Source: Dastarcus helophoroides (taxonomy: Eukaryota > Arthropoda > Insecta > Coleoptera > Bothrideridae). Taken from it: a stretch of 64,000 nt of DNA. Below are positions 48,425 through 59,666 of this stretch, piece after piece. Location: NCBI GenBank assembly GCA_028583605.1, contig CM053327.1:34466126-34530125 (forward strand), given 5' to 3'. Every line of letters starts with the position of its first letter. Positions within the stretch are counted from its first letter, which is position 1. The notes beneath the pieces are model-generated. The model was not told the origin of the DNA. It saw only the letters and a list, made by a program, of their open reading frames with translations, and searched no databases. A program made the position numbers and the translations under genes.

Positions 48425-51420
48425 AAATATTAAATTTTCTTTTTCATAGTGGACTCCCATTAGTCGGAAACATTAGGTTTATTAATTTTATTGAACATTT
48501 CTGCGACCCAGTTTGGAAATATTTAAATATTTTTAATAAACATTAAATTTTCTATTATAAAGATTTATCGGTTTTGAAATTTGGGATATACTTTCAAATT
48601 TCTAAATCGTTTTTTTCCTTTATTTCTTCCTTTCAAATATCTATACTAAAAAACGCTAAACATTTCCTTCAAATTAAATAAAATAAAAATCAAAACCTGA
48701 AAAAAGCTTCGGAAATTTAAAAATTAAAAGGTTGAATATTTTCATAGATGCATAATTCTCCTTAATCTCGAATGTGTATTTTTCAAATGCTACTTTTTTA
48801 ATTAGGAACATTTTTAGAAACTGAATTCAGGAAACATATCAGGGGGATTCTAGACCAGTTTGCATATGATTTGAAAGATCGAGCGAATTTCGAGTGTATA
48901 TTTAAAATTTTCTCAAACGAATATTTGGATTTAACGTCAAACTGTTGCTATTAAAGTTAAAATTTCGAAAGGAAAGTCGACATTTTAAAAATTTAAACCT
49001 TTTTTCAGAATTTTCAGGTAATTTTTTTACATTGAATTCTTTTCCCAAAATCTTCGCTTTAATCCAACAATTTTGAGTTTGTTTAAACTTTGGATTTAAA
49101 TTTTTGAATAAAACTCGATTGTTGTAATAAATTTCATTTCAAAACAGCCAATATTGAAGCATTTTAAAACGTTTTTAAAAAATTATTAATTTATTCCCAG
49201 AAAAAAACCGTAATTTTAATTTGAGTTTCCAAAATTCGACTTTGATTTTAAAATTTTGGGGCAATCTCAAAATGTTTGAAACTTCAATAAGGGACAATTT
49301 AAAAAACAAGAATGGACATTTCCAACTTAGAGTCAAATTTTAAAAAAATAAAGGAAAATATCTAAGAGAAGTTTCCCAGATTTTTCTATTAGAGTTTTTT
49401 TCTTTCGATTTCAAAGTCGAAATTTCATAGTTGTTCAGAAAAATTAAAAAATTTGCTTTTACAGTTGAAGTTTTACCTTTAACGTCAAAAATGCATCCCG
49501 TTTAAAAGTTTGCCTTTGATCAGAGTCGACATTAGTCGACATTTTAAAAAAAATAAAGGAAAATATCTAAGAGAAGTTTCTCAGATTTTTCTATTAGAGT
49601 TTTTCCTTTCGACTTCAAAGTCGAAATTTCATAGTTATTCCGAAAAATTAGTTGCTTTTACAGTTGAAATTTTAACTTTAACATCAAAAATGCATCCTGT
49701 TTAAAATTTCCACTTTGATGAGAATATCTAACTGTCCAAAAAATTGAAACTTCCAATTTTAAGTCGAAACTTGAGAATTTTGAGATTTAAAAAACTGAAA
49801 AGTTTTAAAGAAAGGTTAATTTTGACTTTAATTTCAGTAATTCAAAAGAAAACCATCTAAGGTGAATATTTCTGCAAAAGTTCTCGCCATTTAAAGATTT
49901 ATTGAAATTTTTTCAAAAATTTTAAACAGTAAATTTGAAATTCATATTTTTTTCTAAAACCGTTACTGTAAATTCGAAATTTTTAATTTAAACTTGTATT
50001 ACAATTAAAAATTCTTTTTTTTTTCCTAAAATCTCCACCTAAGATTGAAATGTTTAGTTTGCATACTTAATCAAAATTTAGACTCCATCAACATTTCAAA
50101 TGTTTACTTATTTCGTTATTATAGATTTAAACCTTTTCTGCAAATATCACTATTTCTCGGAACTTCGACTCTTTTCTTGAAATGCATAGCTTTAAATTGA
50201 AAATTCGAAAAAAGAAATTAATTCTAATCTTCAATACTTTAATGGCCACATTTCTGATCCCCTTCAAGATGTTGACCGTTTTGTAGCTGTTGGGAGATTG
50301 ATGATTCCAGTTTTATACGGAACACCTAAGAACTTTTTGTTCTGTCGAGATTTACTAAACTCTAAAAAAATTGAAACACAGAACTTGTCCCCTGAAACCA
50401 AGAAAAATTAAAAAACACAACAAAGGTTGCTCTAACGCGTTCCGACAGCCAAGCTGTCATCTTCAGAGAGAAACACAGGGGGAACACAGTTTAGTAAATC
50501 TAGGTGGAAGGTCGATGTGCCACCCACTCCTATCTTCCTAATGAAGTCCCCGCGACATTCTCTTTCTAGGAGTCTCTACATGGCTTAATCCGGTCCTGGA
50601 TACAAACTTTTTATGCAAAATTTCACATTTCTGGGTCATGAACATCTCAATTTTCCATAATAACTCCGACTTCTTTTTTTACCCTCTAAAATGTATTTTT
50701 TTAAAGCGGTCAAAAACGTTTTCAGTTATCTCTTTGACAGATTCTTTGCTGAAAATTTTGCCATGTAATACATTTTTAACGTTTCTTTTTATACTATCTT
50801 TCACAGACTTTCTTCCAAGTAGGCCTTTAAAAATTGAGTTTCCACAAATTTGTTTTAGTGCTCACACGCAAAGAGAATAGCGTTGTAATAGCCAGGGGCG
50901 GGTTTAAACATGTGCAACTGCACAGGGGCCCCCCACAAGACTAGGAAGTTGCCTTTTTTTTAGTCGTCAAAATTGCTATGAAGACGAGATGGATATTTAA
51001 GTACATAACATTGGGTAACTTTTTTTAGCAACATTTTCATCAGAGGCGTCCATTAGTGTATTGCATAGGGCTCCGAATAAGGTTAAATTAGTCCTGGTAA
51101 CAGCATTCTAAACATGTAGGAATAAGTAGCTGAATTACCAACAGTTGACCACTGACGTTTAGCAAAAGTAGTCACTCTGAACAGATCTAAAGAAATTTTT
51201 TTTAAGGCAACTTAGAATTTAAATTGTGCAAAGCTAAACACTAATACACAGATCAATAGACCAATACTATTGGTCTGCAATCTACTCTACATTATGCGAA
51301 AAATATTTGTCCAAATTTTAAATTTTATAATCTTGGAGATTTCAATTCAGTTGATTTCTATAACTTTTCCGCAAAACTACTTAAAATTATTCGACGTTTT
51401 GTCTTCTATTTTTAGCAATA
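48425..51420. repeat. AT-rich intron sequence with a ~206-bp duplication; no gene seen
   Basis: AAATAAAGGAAAATATCTAAGAGAAGTTT...TTTCGA.TTCAAAGTCGAAATTTCATAG occurs at about 49338 and again at 49544. AGACCAATACTATTGGTCT, a perfect 19-base palindrome, lies near 51258-51276. No coding was recognised. Confidence 0.5.
50375..50470. mobile_element. Fold-back MITE M1, left half
   Basis: It holds ACTTGTCCCCTGAAACC through AACGCGTTCCGACAGCCAAGCTGTCATCTTCAGAG, equal to one arm of the family. The partner arm is absent. Confidence 0.6.
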
Positions 51421-51564
51421 AAAAAAAAATGCAGATCACTTACCGTGTTCTTTTATCTAGAAGTTTTTTTTAGACACTAAATCGGAAAGCTGTATCTTTT
51501 ACGGATTTAGTGTCTAAAAAAAACTTCAGGATAAAAGACCATGGCAAGTGGTCTGTATTTTTTA
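51421..51564. mobile_element. Fold-back element 0.6 kb upstream of VAChT
   Basis: Two arms of about 62 bp (51421-51483 and 51503-51564) are inverted copies at about 85% identity or better. They are perfect over AAGTTTTTTTTAGACACTAA and the next bases around a loop of about 20 nt. Such near-palindromes are typical of MITEs or fold-back transposons. Transcribed within the ChAT intron it would form a long hairpin. Confidence 0.65.
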
Positions 51565-52025
51565 TTTTTTTTTGTAATGTATGTGGTGGAAGCTATGTAA
51601 GCTTTCGTGGTTAAGTTCTTATTTTATAAGCTATACAGACTAATTGATTTCTCATTCTTAATATGTTACGAAAATTGATTGGATATTTTGAAATAGACAC
51701 ATAAATACTGTATTTCTGTAACGCTTAAAAAAATAGACTCATGATAAGCCAAAAAATTTCATGATGTTATTGCTGATTTTGATTTGCACATCTAAAATCG
51801 TAATGAATTCATAGCCTGCTGGTGTACGTGTAATTCTATGTTGCGTTAAGTTATCAGAAGGGCAAAGGACCAAGAATGCCGCCAAGAGAATTTTCAGAGA
51901 TAAACAACCATTTAATCATTTCTTGCCTAAAATGGTTAAGAAATATAATGTTCTAGAAATTTTTTGACAAAATTGTCAGATTATTATGCTCCAAACTATT
52001 AATACTTGGCGCATACCTCCGTGAC
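51565..52025. other. Intron sequence upstream of VAChT
   Basis: AT-rich, no coding. It changes abruptly to GC-rich sequence at about 52010. Confidence 0.4.
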
Positions 52026-52131
52026 GGGGTGCGGGGGGATAGCGCAGTGCCTCCCCACCCGGGTCAAGAGTGAAACTAATGCTTATTCTATGTCCAGGTT
52101 AACCCGATGGCACTGCGCTACCCCCCACCCC
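52026..52131 (+). promoter_or_regulatory. GC-rich stem-loop enclosing the VAChT 3' splice site
   Basis: Arm 52026-52051 pairs with arm 52109-52131 as 12 bp (TAGCGCAGTGCC with its complement), then 6 G-C pairs, then 5 bp (GGGGT/ACCCC). Only a bulged A39 and a bulged GC interrupt it. Inside the 57-nt loop a further 5-bp helix, CGGGT (52060-52064) with ACCCG (52102-52106), can form. The loop holds the candidate branch point and AG. In AT-rich surroundings such a G-C-rich 23-bp stem is striking, and it could control use of the acceptor or scanning by ribosomes. Confidence 0.7.
52076..52098 (+). promoter_or_regulatory. Candidate branch point and 3' splice site for the VAChT leader
   Basis: CTAAT at 52076-52080 fits an insect branch-point consensus. 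After the branch A (52079) there are 18 nt of mostly pyrimidine sequence (GCTTATTCTATGTCCAG) to the AG at 52096-52097. No other AG with a comparable tract lies between this point and the VAChT ATG. Splicing the ChAT exon here would give an 84-nt VAChT-specific leader. This acceptor is inferred, not demonstrated. Confidence 0.5.
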
Positions 52132-52145
52132 AAGAAGCGCTCTAA
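52107..52145 (+). CDS. Short upstream ORF in the VAChT leader (12 codons)
   Basis: ATG at 52107 opens a 12-codon frame (MALRYPPPQEAL) closed by TAA at 52143-52145, 36 nt before the VAChT ATG. It begins in the loop of the GC hairpin and runs through the 3' arm, so translating it would unwind the stem. Its own context (C at -3, G at +4) is weaker than that of VAChT. I see no sign that the peptide itself matters; it may limit or meter VAChT translation. Confidence 0.35.
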   Translation: MALRYPPPQEAL

Positions 52146-52181
52146 ATCTCGAACCAAGGAGGAAACGACCGAGTCGCCACC

Positions 52182-53903
52182 ATGCCGAGAACAATACCCA
52201 TCATCAACATGGAGTACGGCGAGCTAAAGGAGGTGGTGTGGACGAAGCTTCAAGAGCCTCGAACGCAACGAAAACTCATCCTAGTCATCGTCTCTATCGC
52301 CCTCCTCCTGGACAACATGTTATACATGGTGATAGTGCCCATCATCCCAGATTATTTACGTTACATCGGCGCCTACACCGACGAGCCTATGGTGCCGGGA
52401 AACGTGACACTTCCACCGGGTACTCCCTACAAACACGACCACCATGGACAGGACTCGGCTACCGGCATCCTCTTCGCATCCAAAGCCATCGTACAGCTGA
52501 TGGTGAATCCGTTTTCCGGAGCGCTGATCGATCGCATCGGATACGACATCCCCATGATGATAGGCCTTTGCATCATGTTCCTGTCGACGGCGGTGTTCGC
52601 GTGCGGCCGAAGTTACGGTCTCCTGTTCTTCGCTCGAAGTCTCCAGGGCGTCGGTTCGGCTTTCGCAGATACGTCAGGGTTGGCGATGATCGCCGATCGC
52701 TTCACGGAGGAAAACGAGCGATCGAAAGCCTTAGGGATCGCGCTCGCCTTCATCAGCTTCGGTTGTTTGGTGGCACCTCCGTTCGGGGGCGCCCTCTACC
52801 AATTTGCTGGAAAAGAAATGCCTTTCTTAATTTTAGCTTTTATATCGCTTTTGGATGGTTTTATGTTGCTTCTTGTTATGAAACCGATAAAGCAACAAAT
52901 AATGGAGTCGCAGATGGCGAAACCGCCGTCGGTTCCGATATGGAGGTTGTTTATGGATCCTTATATCGCGGTTTGCTCGGGGGCGTTGATGATGTCGAAT
53001 GTGGCGTTGGCGTTCTTGGAACCGACTATATCGCTTTGGATGGAGGACAATTTAACAACGGACAATTGGAAGATTGGTATGATTTGGTTGCCTGCGTTCG
53101 TTCCTCATGTAATTGGCGTCGTGTTAACGGTAAAGATGGCGAAACAATATCCCCATTATCAGTGGTTGATGGCGGCAGGAGGTTTAGCCTTGGAAGGACT
53201 CTGTTGCTTTATAATTCCTTTCTCTCCTTCCTGCACGGTGCTGATGATACCGATATGCGGAATTTGCTTCGGCGTAGCCCTCATAGATACCGCCCTATTG
53301 CCCACTCTCGGATACTTGGTGGATATAAGATACGTTTCCATATACGGAAGTATATACGCCATCGCGGATATCTCCTATTCTGTGGCTTACGCCATAGGTC
53401 CCATAATAGCCGGAGAAGTAGTAGAAATGATAGGATTCACGGCTTTAAACATAGGAATCGCATTTTCAAATCTTTTATACGCCCCAGTTCTGATATACCT
53501 TAAACACATTTACGACTTCAAGCCGTTCCAAAATGAGGCAAATATTTTAATGGCTGATCCACCGAAAAAAGAATACCAAACCTACTCGATGCAAGAACAG
53601 AAAACTGTAACGAACGGCGTTCAGAATCATTTAGAATATAAAGAGCAGACGGAAACGTCGTTTAATAACACCGATGAGCAATATCAGGATCCGAATTATC
53701 AACAAGGTGGTTATCAGAATTATCAAACAAATTATCAGGATGGTTATCAGAGTCAACAATACCAGGACAACAGTTATCGTCAACAGGAGGCGCCGGCAAG
53801 GCCGCCTAGACCCGCTGGTAGGGTCTTGCCTCAACAGCCGGAGCCTGCAAATCCGTTTAGACCCCAAGCTACCGGAGGCAATCCATTTAGGCAAGGTTTT
53901 TAA
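52182..53903 (+). CDS. VAChT: Vesicular acetylcholine transporter (VAChT), complete single-exon ORF
   Basis: This 573-residue member of the major facilitator superfamily exchanges vesicular protons for cytosolic acetylcholine at the synaptic vesicle membrane. The start lies in GCCACCATG, and its product is close in length to the fly protein. About 12 membrane segments are visible (roughly 33-56, 94-113, 123-142, 147-167, 183-206, 214-234, 260-285, 299-318, 328-346, 352-376, 387-410, 418-440). Family hallmarks include LLLDNMLYMVIVPIIP with Asp44 in TM1, Lys101 in TM2, the NPFSGALIDRIG loop 2-3 motif, Asp163 in TM4, the VAPPFGG motif in TM5, Asp369 (ALIDTALLP) in TM10 and Asp396 (AIADISYSV) in TM11. 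N-glycosylation sequons occur at Asn74 and Asn290, both in predicted luminal loops. The 130-residue cytosolic tail has an acidic dileucine-like ENxxLM region, a Tyr/Gln-rich stretch (500-535), an SH3-type PxxPxR at 538-543 and two NPF motifs. The ORF has no intron and sits 14 kb downstream of a ChAT exon on the same strand, as expected for a nested cholinergic locus. Confidence 0.97.
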   Translation: MPRTIPIINMEYGELKEVVWTKLQEPRTQRKLILVIVSIALLLDNMLYMVIVPIIPDYLRYIGAYTDEPMVPGNVTLPPGTPYKHDHHGQDSATGILFASKAIVQLMVNPFSGALIDRIGYDIPMMIGLCIMFLSTAVFACGRSYGLLFFARSLQGVGSAFADTSGLAMIADRFTEENERSKALGIALAFISFGCLVAPPFGGALYQFAGKEMPFLILAFISLLDGFMLLLVMKPIKQQIMESQMAKPPSVPIWRLFMDPYIAVCSGALMMSNVALAFLEPTISLWMEDNLTTDNWKIGMIWLPAFVPHVIGVVLTVKMAKQYPHYQWLMAAGGLALEGLCCFIIPFSPSCTVLMIPICGICFGVALIDTALLPTLGYLVDIRYVSIYGSIYAIADISYSVAYAIGPIIAGEVVEMIGFTALNIGIAFSNLLYAPVLIYLKHIYDFKPFQNEANILMADPPKKEYQTYSMQEQKTVTNGVQNHLEYKEQTETSFNNTDEQYQDPNYQQGGYQNYQTNYQDGYQSQQYQDNSYRQQEAPARPPRPAGRVLPQQPEPANPFRPQATGGNPFRQGF

Positions 53904-54293
53904 TTATTGTATAATGCAATTTTGAAGATAATGTTGTGTACATATCACGCCAACTGTTCCTTTAGGATTGTACATAAAGTATAAAGATAAATAGAGTGAA
54001 GGTGATGCTTCTTTACGAACGTTTAGTGTTTAAAGCTTAAAACAGAAAAGTGACATAAAATTACGACCGTTTCGCGAACAATATCAAAAAAAACGAAGGA
54101 TCATCGGATGGTCTTCTAGAGGTAAGATTTTTAATATTGCTCGCAAAACGTTTTGATGTTCGATTATTTAAATACGAGACATGTTTAAACTTAGGTGCTA
54201 TTTTAATAAAAGTTAAAGTAGAAATGATTTTTCTTCACTGAAATTTCAAATTTTTAAACACTGATACTCGTTTAATTGAATATGTAAAATAAA
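53904..54293 (+). other. VAChT 3' untranslated region with candidate poly(A) signals
   Basis: After the TAA stop there are no further codons of interest. AATAAA occurs at 54205-54210 and again at 54288-54293, so the mRNA probably ends shortly after one of these. A 17-nt inverted repeat (54068-54084 with 54134-54150, 15 of 17 paired) lies between, with AG|GTAAGA in its loop near 54120. Confidence 0.5.
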
Positions 54294-55159
54294 ACCTTAT
54301 TTGATGCATTTCTGCGGCCAATGATTTTGGACGCAGTCAGCAATCAATATAATCAAGATAAGAGGAAAATCGGTGAAGAAAATTTTCAAAAATGTCAAAA
54401 ATATTAACCGCAAAATTGTCCCTTATTCGTAAAAATATAATTTTGCTAAATGTGCCTTGAATAGTGGCTGATTACATTTAATTCGAAAAAGTTATTAGGG
54501 AAAATAAAATAGAGGCTGAATTTATGGAATACTTTGCTTCTTTATTATTCATGTGTACCAAGAGTCCCCTAATGCAAAGATGAATTAATATTTTTTGCAA
54601 AGTATTTCTTTAAACAATTATTAAGAAGTTTTGAAATTTTGAGTTTAACTTTTATGAGTGAAAGATGTCTCGAATTATCTATTTTTCTGTCATACAATTT
54701 TTATAGAAGACTTTTTAGGGTTTATCCAAAATTTCGATCATTTTCTCTAAAGTTGGACTTTATTCTGGAAAATGGGACATTTAATTACAAAATATTTCTC
54801 TAAAAAAATTTGTACGAAATTTTTTTTTAATTTTCGTTTGTTTGTTTGAAGAAAGAATCAAATTGAATTTAAAGTATGAATGCATTGATTCCAGTAAAAG
54901 AACTTAAAATTTTCAATGTTAAAGCGTAATGGCAAAATTTCGAGAATTCTAATTCTCGAAATTCTCCTGAGAAAAAAATTTGCGGCATTTGTAAAATAAA
55001 GTCTTTCAAAACTTTAAATGTAAATTCGAACTTTCGTTAATTTGTCTCGAATCAAAAAATCGAATTTATAAAAATTGAGGTTCAAAAAATTCCGAATATT
55101 CGAGTTTAATGTCGCAAAGACTAAAGTCGAACATTGCTGATTTAAGCAAATAAAATGCA
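54294..55159. other. No gene seen downstream of VAChT
   Basis: AT-rich. I looked for the next ChAT exon (expected after AG as G-N-TGG-AAR-GA) and saw none here. Confidence 0.45.
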
Positions 55160-55375
55160 ACTTAGACTATAGTATGCAGCCCTCTGAGCTTGTATTATAG
55201 GTAGCTGAACTACCAACAGTTGAAACACAAACGCCTAGCAAAGCGGTTGCTCTCGAGGAAGATCCCAGAAGACAAGATTCCAATGCACAAACTAATCGGT
55301 TTAAACATTTATCAGATTTCGAGTTTGGAAACCAAACAAACTTTGAATAACATAAACCTATTGGTCCGTGCATTA
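55160..55375 (-). mobile_element. Truncated copy of the hammerhead family
   Basis: The - strand carries the family's GCATTGGAAT-CTTGTCTTCTGGGA, AGAGCAACCGCTT and GGTAGTTCAGCTACCTA segments. The copy breaks off inside the ribozyme stem I (TTTGGAAACCAAAC), and the core is absent. Confidence 0.6.
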
Positions 55376-58024
55376 GAATATTACAGATTTACATTAAAAT
55401 GTCAATTTTAAAGTCGAAATGTCGTTGGAAATTTCTAAAATAGGATTTAGATTCTATATTATACAATCGTATGTTCGATATTCGTTTCAAAATTTTTCCA
55501 ATTTTGAATTTAAGATCGAGATATGTGGTCTAAAGTAGAAAGACTTTTGAATTCTTAAGAAGAGTTTTGGGCGTGAAGTGGAAATTTCGAAATAAAAGAC
55601 GAAACTTTTCGCTTAAAAACGAGTTTTGAAGTCGAATTTTGTAAATGAAATTCCACGTTTCAAAAGTAAAGTCGAAATTTTGAGCAAAATTCAGAATTTC
55701 GAGTTTAAAGCTGAAATATGAAGATTAAAGTAAAAACAAGTTCCTGATTTTCAAAAAGCATTCAAAAAATGTCGATTTTGAGGTAAAAATGTTGAGTCTA
55801 AAGTAGAAAGATTAAAGACAACATTTTAAATCATTTACTTATGAATAAATCAAAATTTGATTGCTAAAATCCAAACACTTTGAAAGTCATTTGAATCAAA
55901 AGTCGAAATTTTGAGTTTAAAACGAAAATTTTGAATTCAAGTGGATTTAAGATCGAGATATGTAGTCTAGAGTAGAAACACTTTTGAATTCTTAAAAAAA
56001 AATTGATTTTTAGGCCTGAAGTGGAAATTTCGAAATAAAAGACGAAAGTTTTCGCTTAGAAACGAGTTTTGAAGTCGAATTCTGTAAATAAAATTCCGCG
56101 CTTTAAAAGTAAAATCGTTTTAAGCAAAATTGAGCATTTCGAGTTTAAAGCCGAAATTTGAAGCTTAAAGTAAAAAAAAGTTCGGGAATTTCAAAGAGCA
56201 TTCAAAAAATTTCGATTTTGAGGTAAAAATTTTGAGTCTAAAGTGGAGAGTTTAAAGACAACATTTTAAATTAATAATTGTTTATTTATTAATAAATCAA
56301 AATTTGATCGCTAAAATTCAGTCAATTTGAAATTCATTTGAATTAAAAGTCGAAATTTTGACTTTAAAACGGAAATTTTGAATTCAAATGGACTTAAGAT
56401 CGAGATATGTAGTCTAGAGTAGAAAGACTTTTGAATTCTTAAGAAGAGTTTTGGGCTTGAAGTGGAAATTTTAAAATAAAAGACAAAAGTTTTCGCTTAA
56501 AAACGAGTTTTGAAGTCGAATTTTGTAAATAAAATTCCGCATTTCAAAAATAACGTCGTTTTGAGCAAAATTCATAATTTCGAGTTTAAAGCCGAAATGT
56601 GAGGATTAAAGTAAAAAAAAGTTCGTAAATTTTAAAAATCATTTAAAAAATTTCGATTTTAAGGTAAACATTTTGAGTCTAAAGTAAAAAGATTAAGGAC
56701 AACATTTTTAATTAATAATTATTTATTTATTAATAAATCAAAATTTGATCTCTCAAATCCAAACAATTTGAAAGTCATTCGAATTAAAAATCCAAATTTT
56801 GAGTTTAAAACAGAAATTTTAAATTCAAGCCCCCGAAATTTTTGATTTAAAATCGAATATGCAGAGTAGATCTGTTTTCCAAAAACGAAAGTTTTTCGAA
56901 ATATTTAGTCGAGTTTGAAGTGAAAATTTCAAAATAAAAGACGAAAGTTTTCGTTTAAAAACGAGATTTTAGGTTTGAAGTTTTGGGTTTAAAGAGGAAA
57001 TTTCGAAATTAGAGCGAAAATTTTGAATTTAAACCAGTTTAAAGACGAAATTTTTTTATTTAAAATCAAGTTTTCAGGTTTGAAGTCGAAATGCTTAGAT
57101 TAGTTCCCAAATTTCGATAATAAGAACAATTTAAGAATGAAGTCAGAATTTCAAGTTTAAAGACGAAACGTGGAAATCAAACTGAAAAGCAATTTCGAAT
57201 TTTTGAAAAACTTTTAAAAAATTTCGATATGGAAGTCAAAATATTGAGAACAAAATCCAAAATCTCGTGTTTCAAATCGAAATGTGTGGATCAAAGTATT
57301 CGGATTTTTTTTTAATGCTCAAAAAAATATGCTAACGTCAAAATTTTGAGTTTAAAACCAAAATTTAGTCGCTAAAATTTAAAGAATTTGAGTCATTCGA
57401 GCCAAAAGTCGAAATTTCTGATTTCTGAAATCCTAAAACGAAAGTTTCTCGAAATTTATCTTTCAAAATTCTTTCAAGTTTAAAGAGGAAATTTTGAATT
57501 TGAAGACAAATTTTTTGTTTAAAAGAGAGTTTTTAGGATTAAAGTGGAAATGTTTATATATAAGTTTTCTTATTTCGAGAATAAGAACCTTTTGAGAAGT
57601 CAAAATTTCGAGATAAGAAACGAAACGTGGAAATAAAGCTGAAAAGCATTTTAGAATTTCTAAAAAAGGGTTAAAAAATGTTCTCTATGAAAGTCGAAAT
57701 TTTGAGAACAAAATTCAAAAATATCGTGTTTCAAATTGAAATGTGGAAATCAAAGTCGAAAACATCCAAAATGTTTGAAAAATACTTAAAACATTTTGAT
57801 ACAAACGCTTAAATTCAAACAATTTGAAAGTCATTCGAACCAAAAGTCGAAATTTTGAGTTTAAAACAAAAATTTCGAGTTTCAGTCTCGTAAGTTTTTG
57901 ATTTAAACTCAAATATGTGGAGCAAGTTGAAAGACTTCTGAATTCCTAAAAGGAAAGTTTCTCGAAAATTTAAAATTCTTTCGAGTTTAAAGAGGAAATT
58001 TCGAGATTGAAGACAATTTTTTTT

Positions 58025-58137
58025 GGTGGTCCTTGGTTCTCTTCAAAAATTGAAATACAAAACTAATCCCCTGAAACCAAAAAAGATTAAAAAACACAAC
58101 AAAGGTTGCTCTCAAGAGCAATTATTCTTGTGTTTCC
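58025..58137. mobile_element. Fold-back MITE M1 in array unit, right side deleted
   Basis: GGTGGTCCTTGG through TTGCTCTCAAGAGCAA, ending at TTGTGTTTCC. It sits at the same site (after GAAGACAATTTTTTT) as the copies at 58.6 and 59.7 kb. Confidence 0.6.
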
Positions 58138-58609
58138 AAATTTCGAGAATAAGAACCTTTTGAGAAAGAAGTCAGAATTTCGAGTTAAGCAACGAAACGT
58201 GGAAATCAAACTGAAAAGCATTTTAGAATGTCTAAAGAAAGGGTAAACAATTTTGATATGAAAGTCGAAATTTTGAGAACAGAATTAAAAAATTTCGTAA
58301 TTCAAATTGAAATGTGGGGATCAAAGTCGAAAGCATTCAAAATGTTTGAAAAATACTCAAAACATTTTGATACAAACGCTTAAATCCAAACAATTTGAAA
58401 GTCATTGGAACCAAAAGTCGAAATTTTGGGTTTAAACCGAAAATTTCGAGTTCCAATCTCGTAAGTTTTTGATTTAAAATCGAATATGTGGAGCAAGTTG
58501 AAAGACTTCTGAATTCATAAAACGAAAGTTTCTTGAAATTTTTCGTTTACAATTCTTTCGAGTTTAAAGAGGGAATTTCAAGATTAAAGACAAATTTTTT
58601 TGGTGGTCC

Positions 58610-58712
58610 TTGGTTATCTTAAAAAACAGAAATAGAAAATTTATCCTAAAACCAAGAAAGTTTAAAAAACACAAAAGAGGTTGCTCTCAAGAGCAATCTT
58701 TGTTGTGTTTCC
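58610..58712. mobile_element. Fold-back MITE M1 in array unit, right side deleted
   Basis: It has the same insertion site and the same truncation (TTGTGTTTCC) as the 58.0 kb copy, so the two arose by duplication of the host unit, not by two insertions. Confidence 0.6.
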
Positions 58713-59666
58713 AAATTTCGAGAATAAGAACCTTTTGAGAAAGAAGTCAGAATTTCGAGTTAAGGAACGAAACGTGGAAATCAAACTGAAAAGCATTTTA
58801 GAATGTCTAAAGAAAGGGTAAACAATTTTGATATGAAAGTCGAAATTTTGAGAACAGAATTCAAAACTTTCGTGATTCAAATCGAAATGTGGGGATCAAA
58901 GTCGAAAGCATTCAAAATGTTTGAAAAATACTCAAAACATTTTGATACAAACGCTTAAATCTAAACAATTTGAAAGTCATTGGAACCAAAGGTCGAAATT
59001 TTGGGTTCAAACCGAAAATTTCGAGTTTCAATCTCGTAAATTTTTGATTTAAAGTCGAATAGGTAGAGCAAGTTGAAAGATTTCTGAAATCCTAAAAGGA
59101 AAGTTTCTGGAAATTTTTCATTTAAAATTCTTTCGAGTTTGAAGACTTTTTTTGTTTAAAATAGAATTCTTAGATTTAAAGTGGAAATGTTCAGGTTAGT
59201 TTTCAAATTTCGAGAATAAGAACCTTTTCAGAAAAAAGTCAGAATTTCGAATTTAGAAACGCAACGTGGAAATCAAACTGAAAAGCATTTTCGAATTTCT
59301 GAAAAAGGTTAAAAAATTTCGATATGAAAATTGAAATTTTGAAAACAAATTTCAAAAATTTCGTGCTTCAAATCGAAATGTGGGGATCAAAGTTGAAAAC
59401 ATTCAAAATGTTTGAAAAATACTCAAAACATTTTGATACAAACGCTTAAATCCAAACCATTTGAAAGTCATTCCAACCAAAGGTCAAAATTTTGGGTTTA
59501 AACCGAAAATTTCGAGTTTCAATCTCGTAAATTTTTGCTTTAAAAACGAATACGTAAAGCAAGTTGAAAGATTTCTGAATTCTAAAACGAAAGTTTCTCG
59601 GAATTTTTTGTTTAAAATTCTTTCGAGTCTAAAGAGGAAATTTCGAGATTGAAGACAAATTTTTTT

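Noticed and set aside
52006..52227. 73-codon frame overlapping the VAChT start
   Set aside because: It opens with TTG, spans the candidate intron end and hairpin, and shows no family resemblance.
52238..53503. A 421-codon open frame overlapping VAChT in another + frame
   Set aside because: It starts at GTG, has no recognisable domain, and is rich in Arg/His/Gly as expected from reading VAChT codons out of frame. Its openness follows from VAChT codon use.
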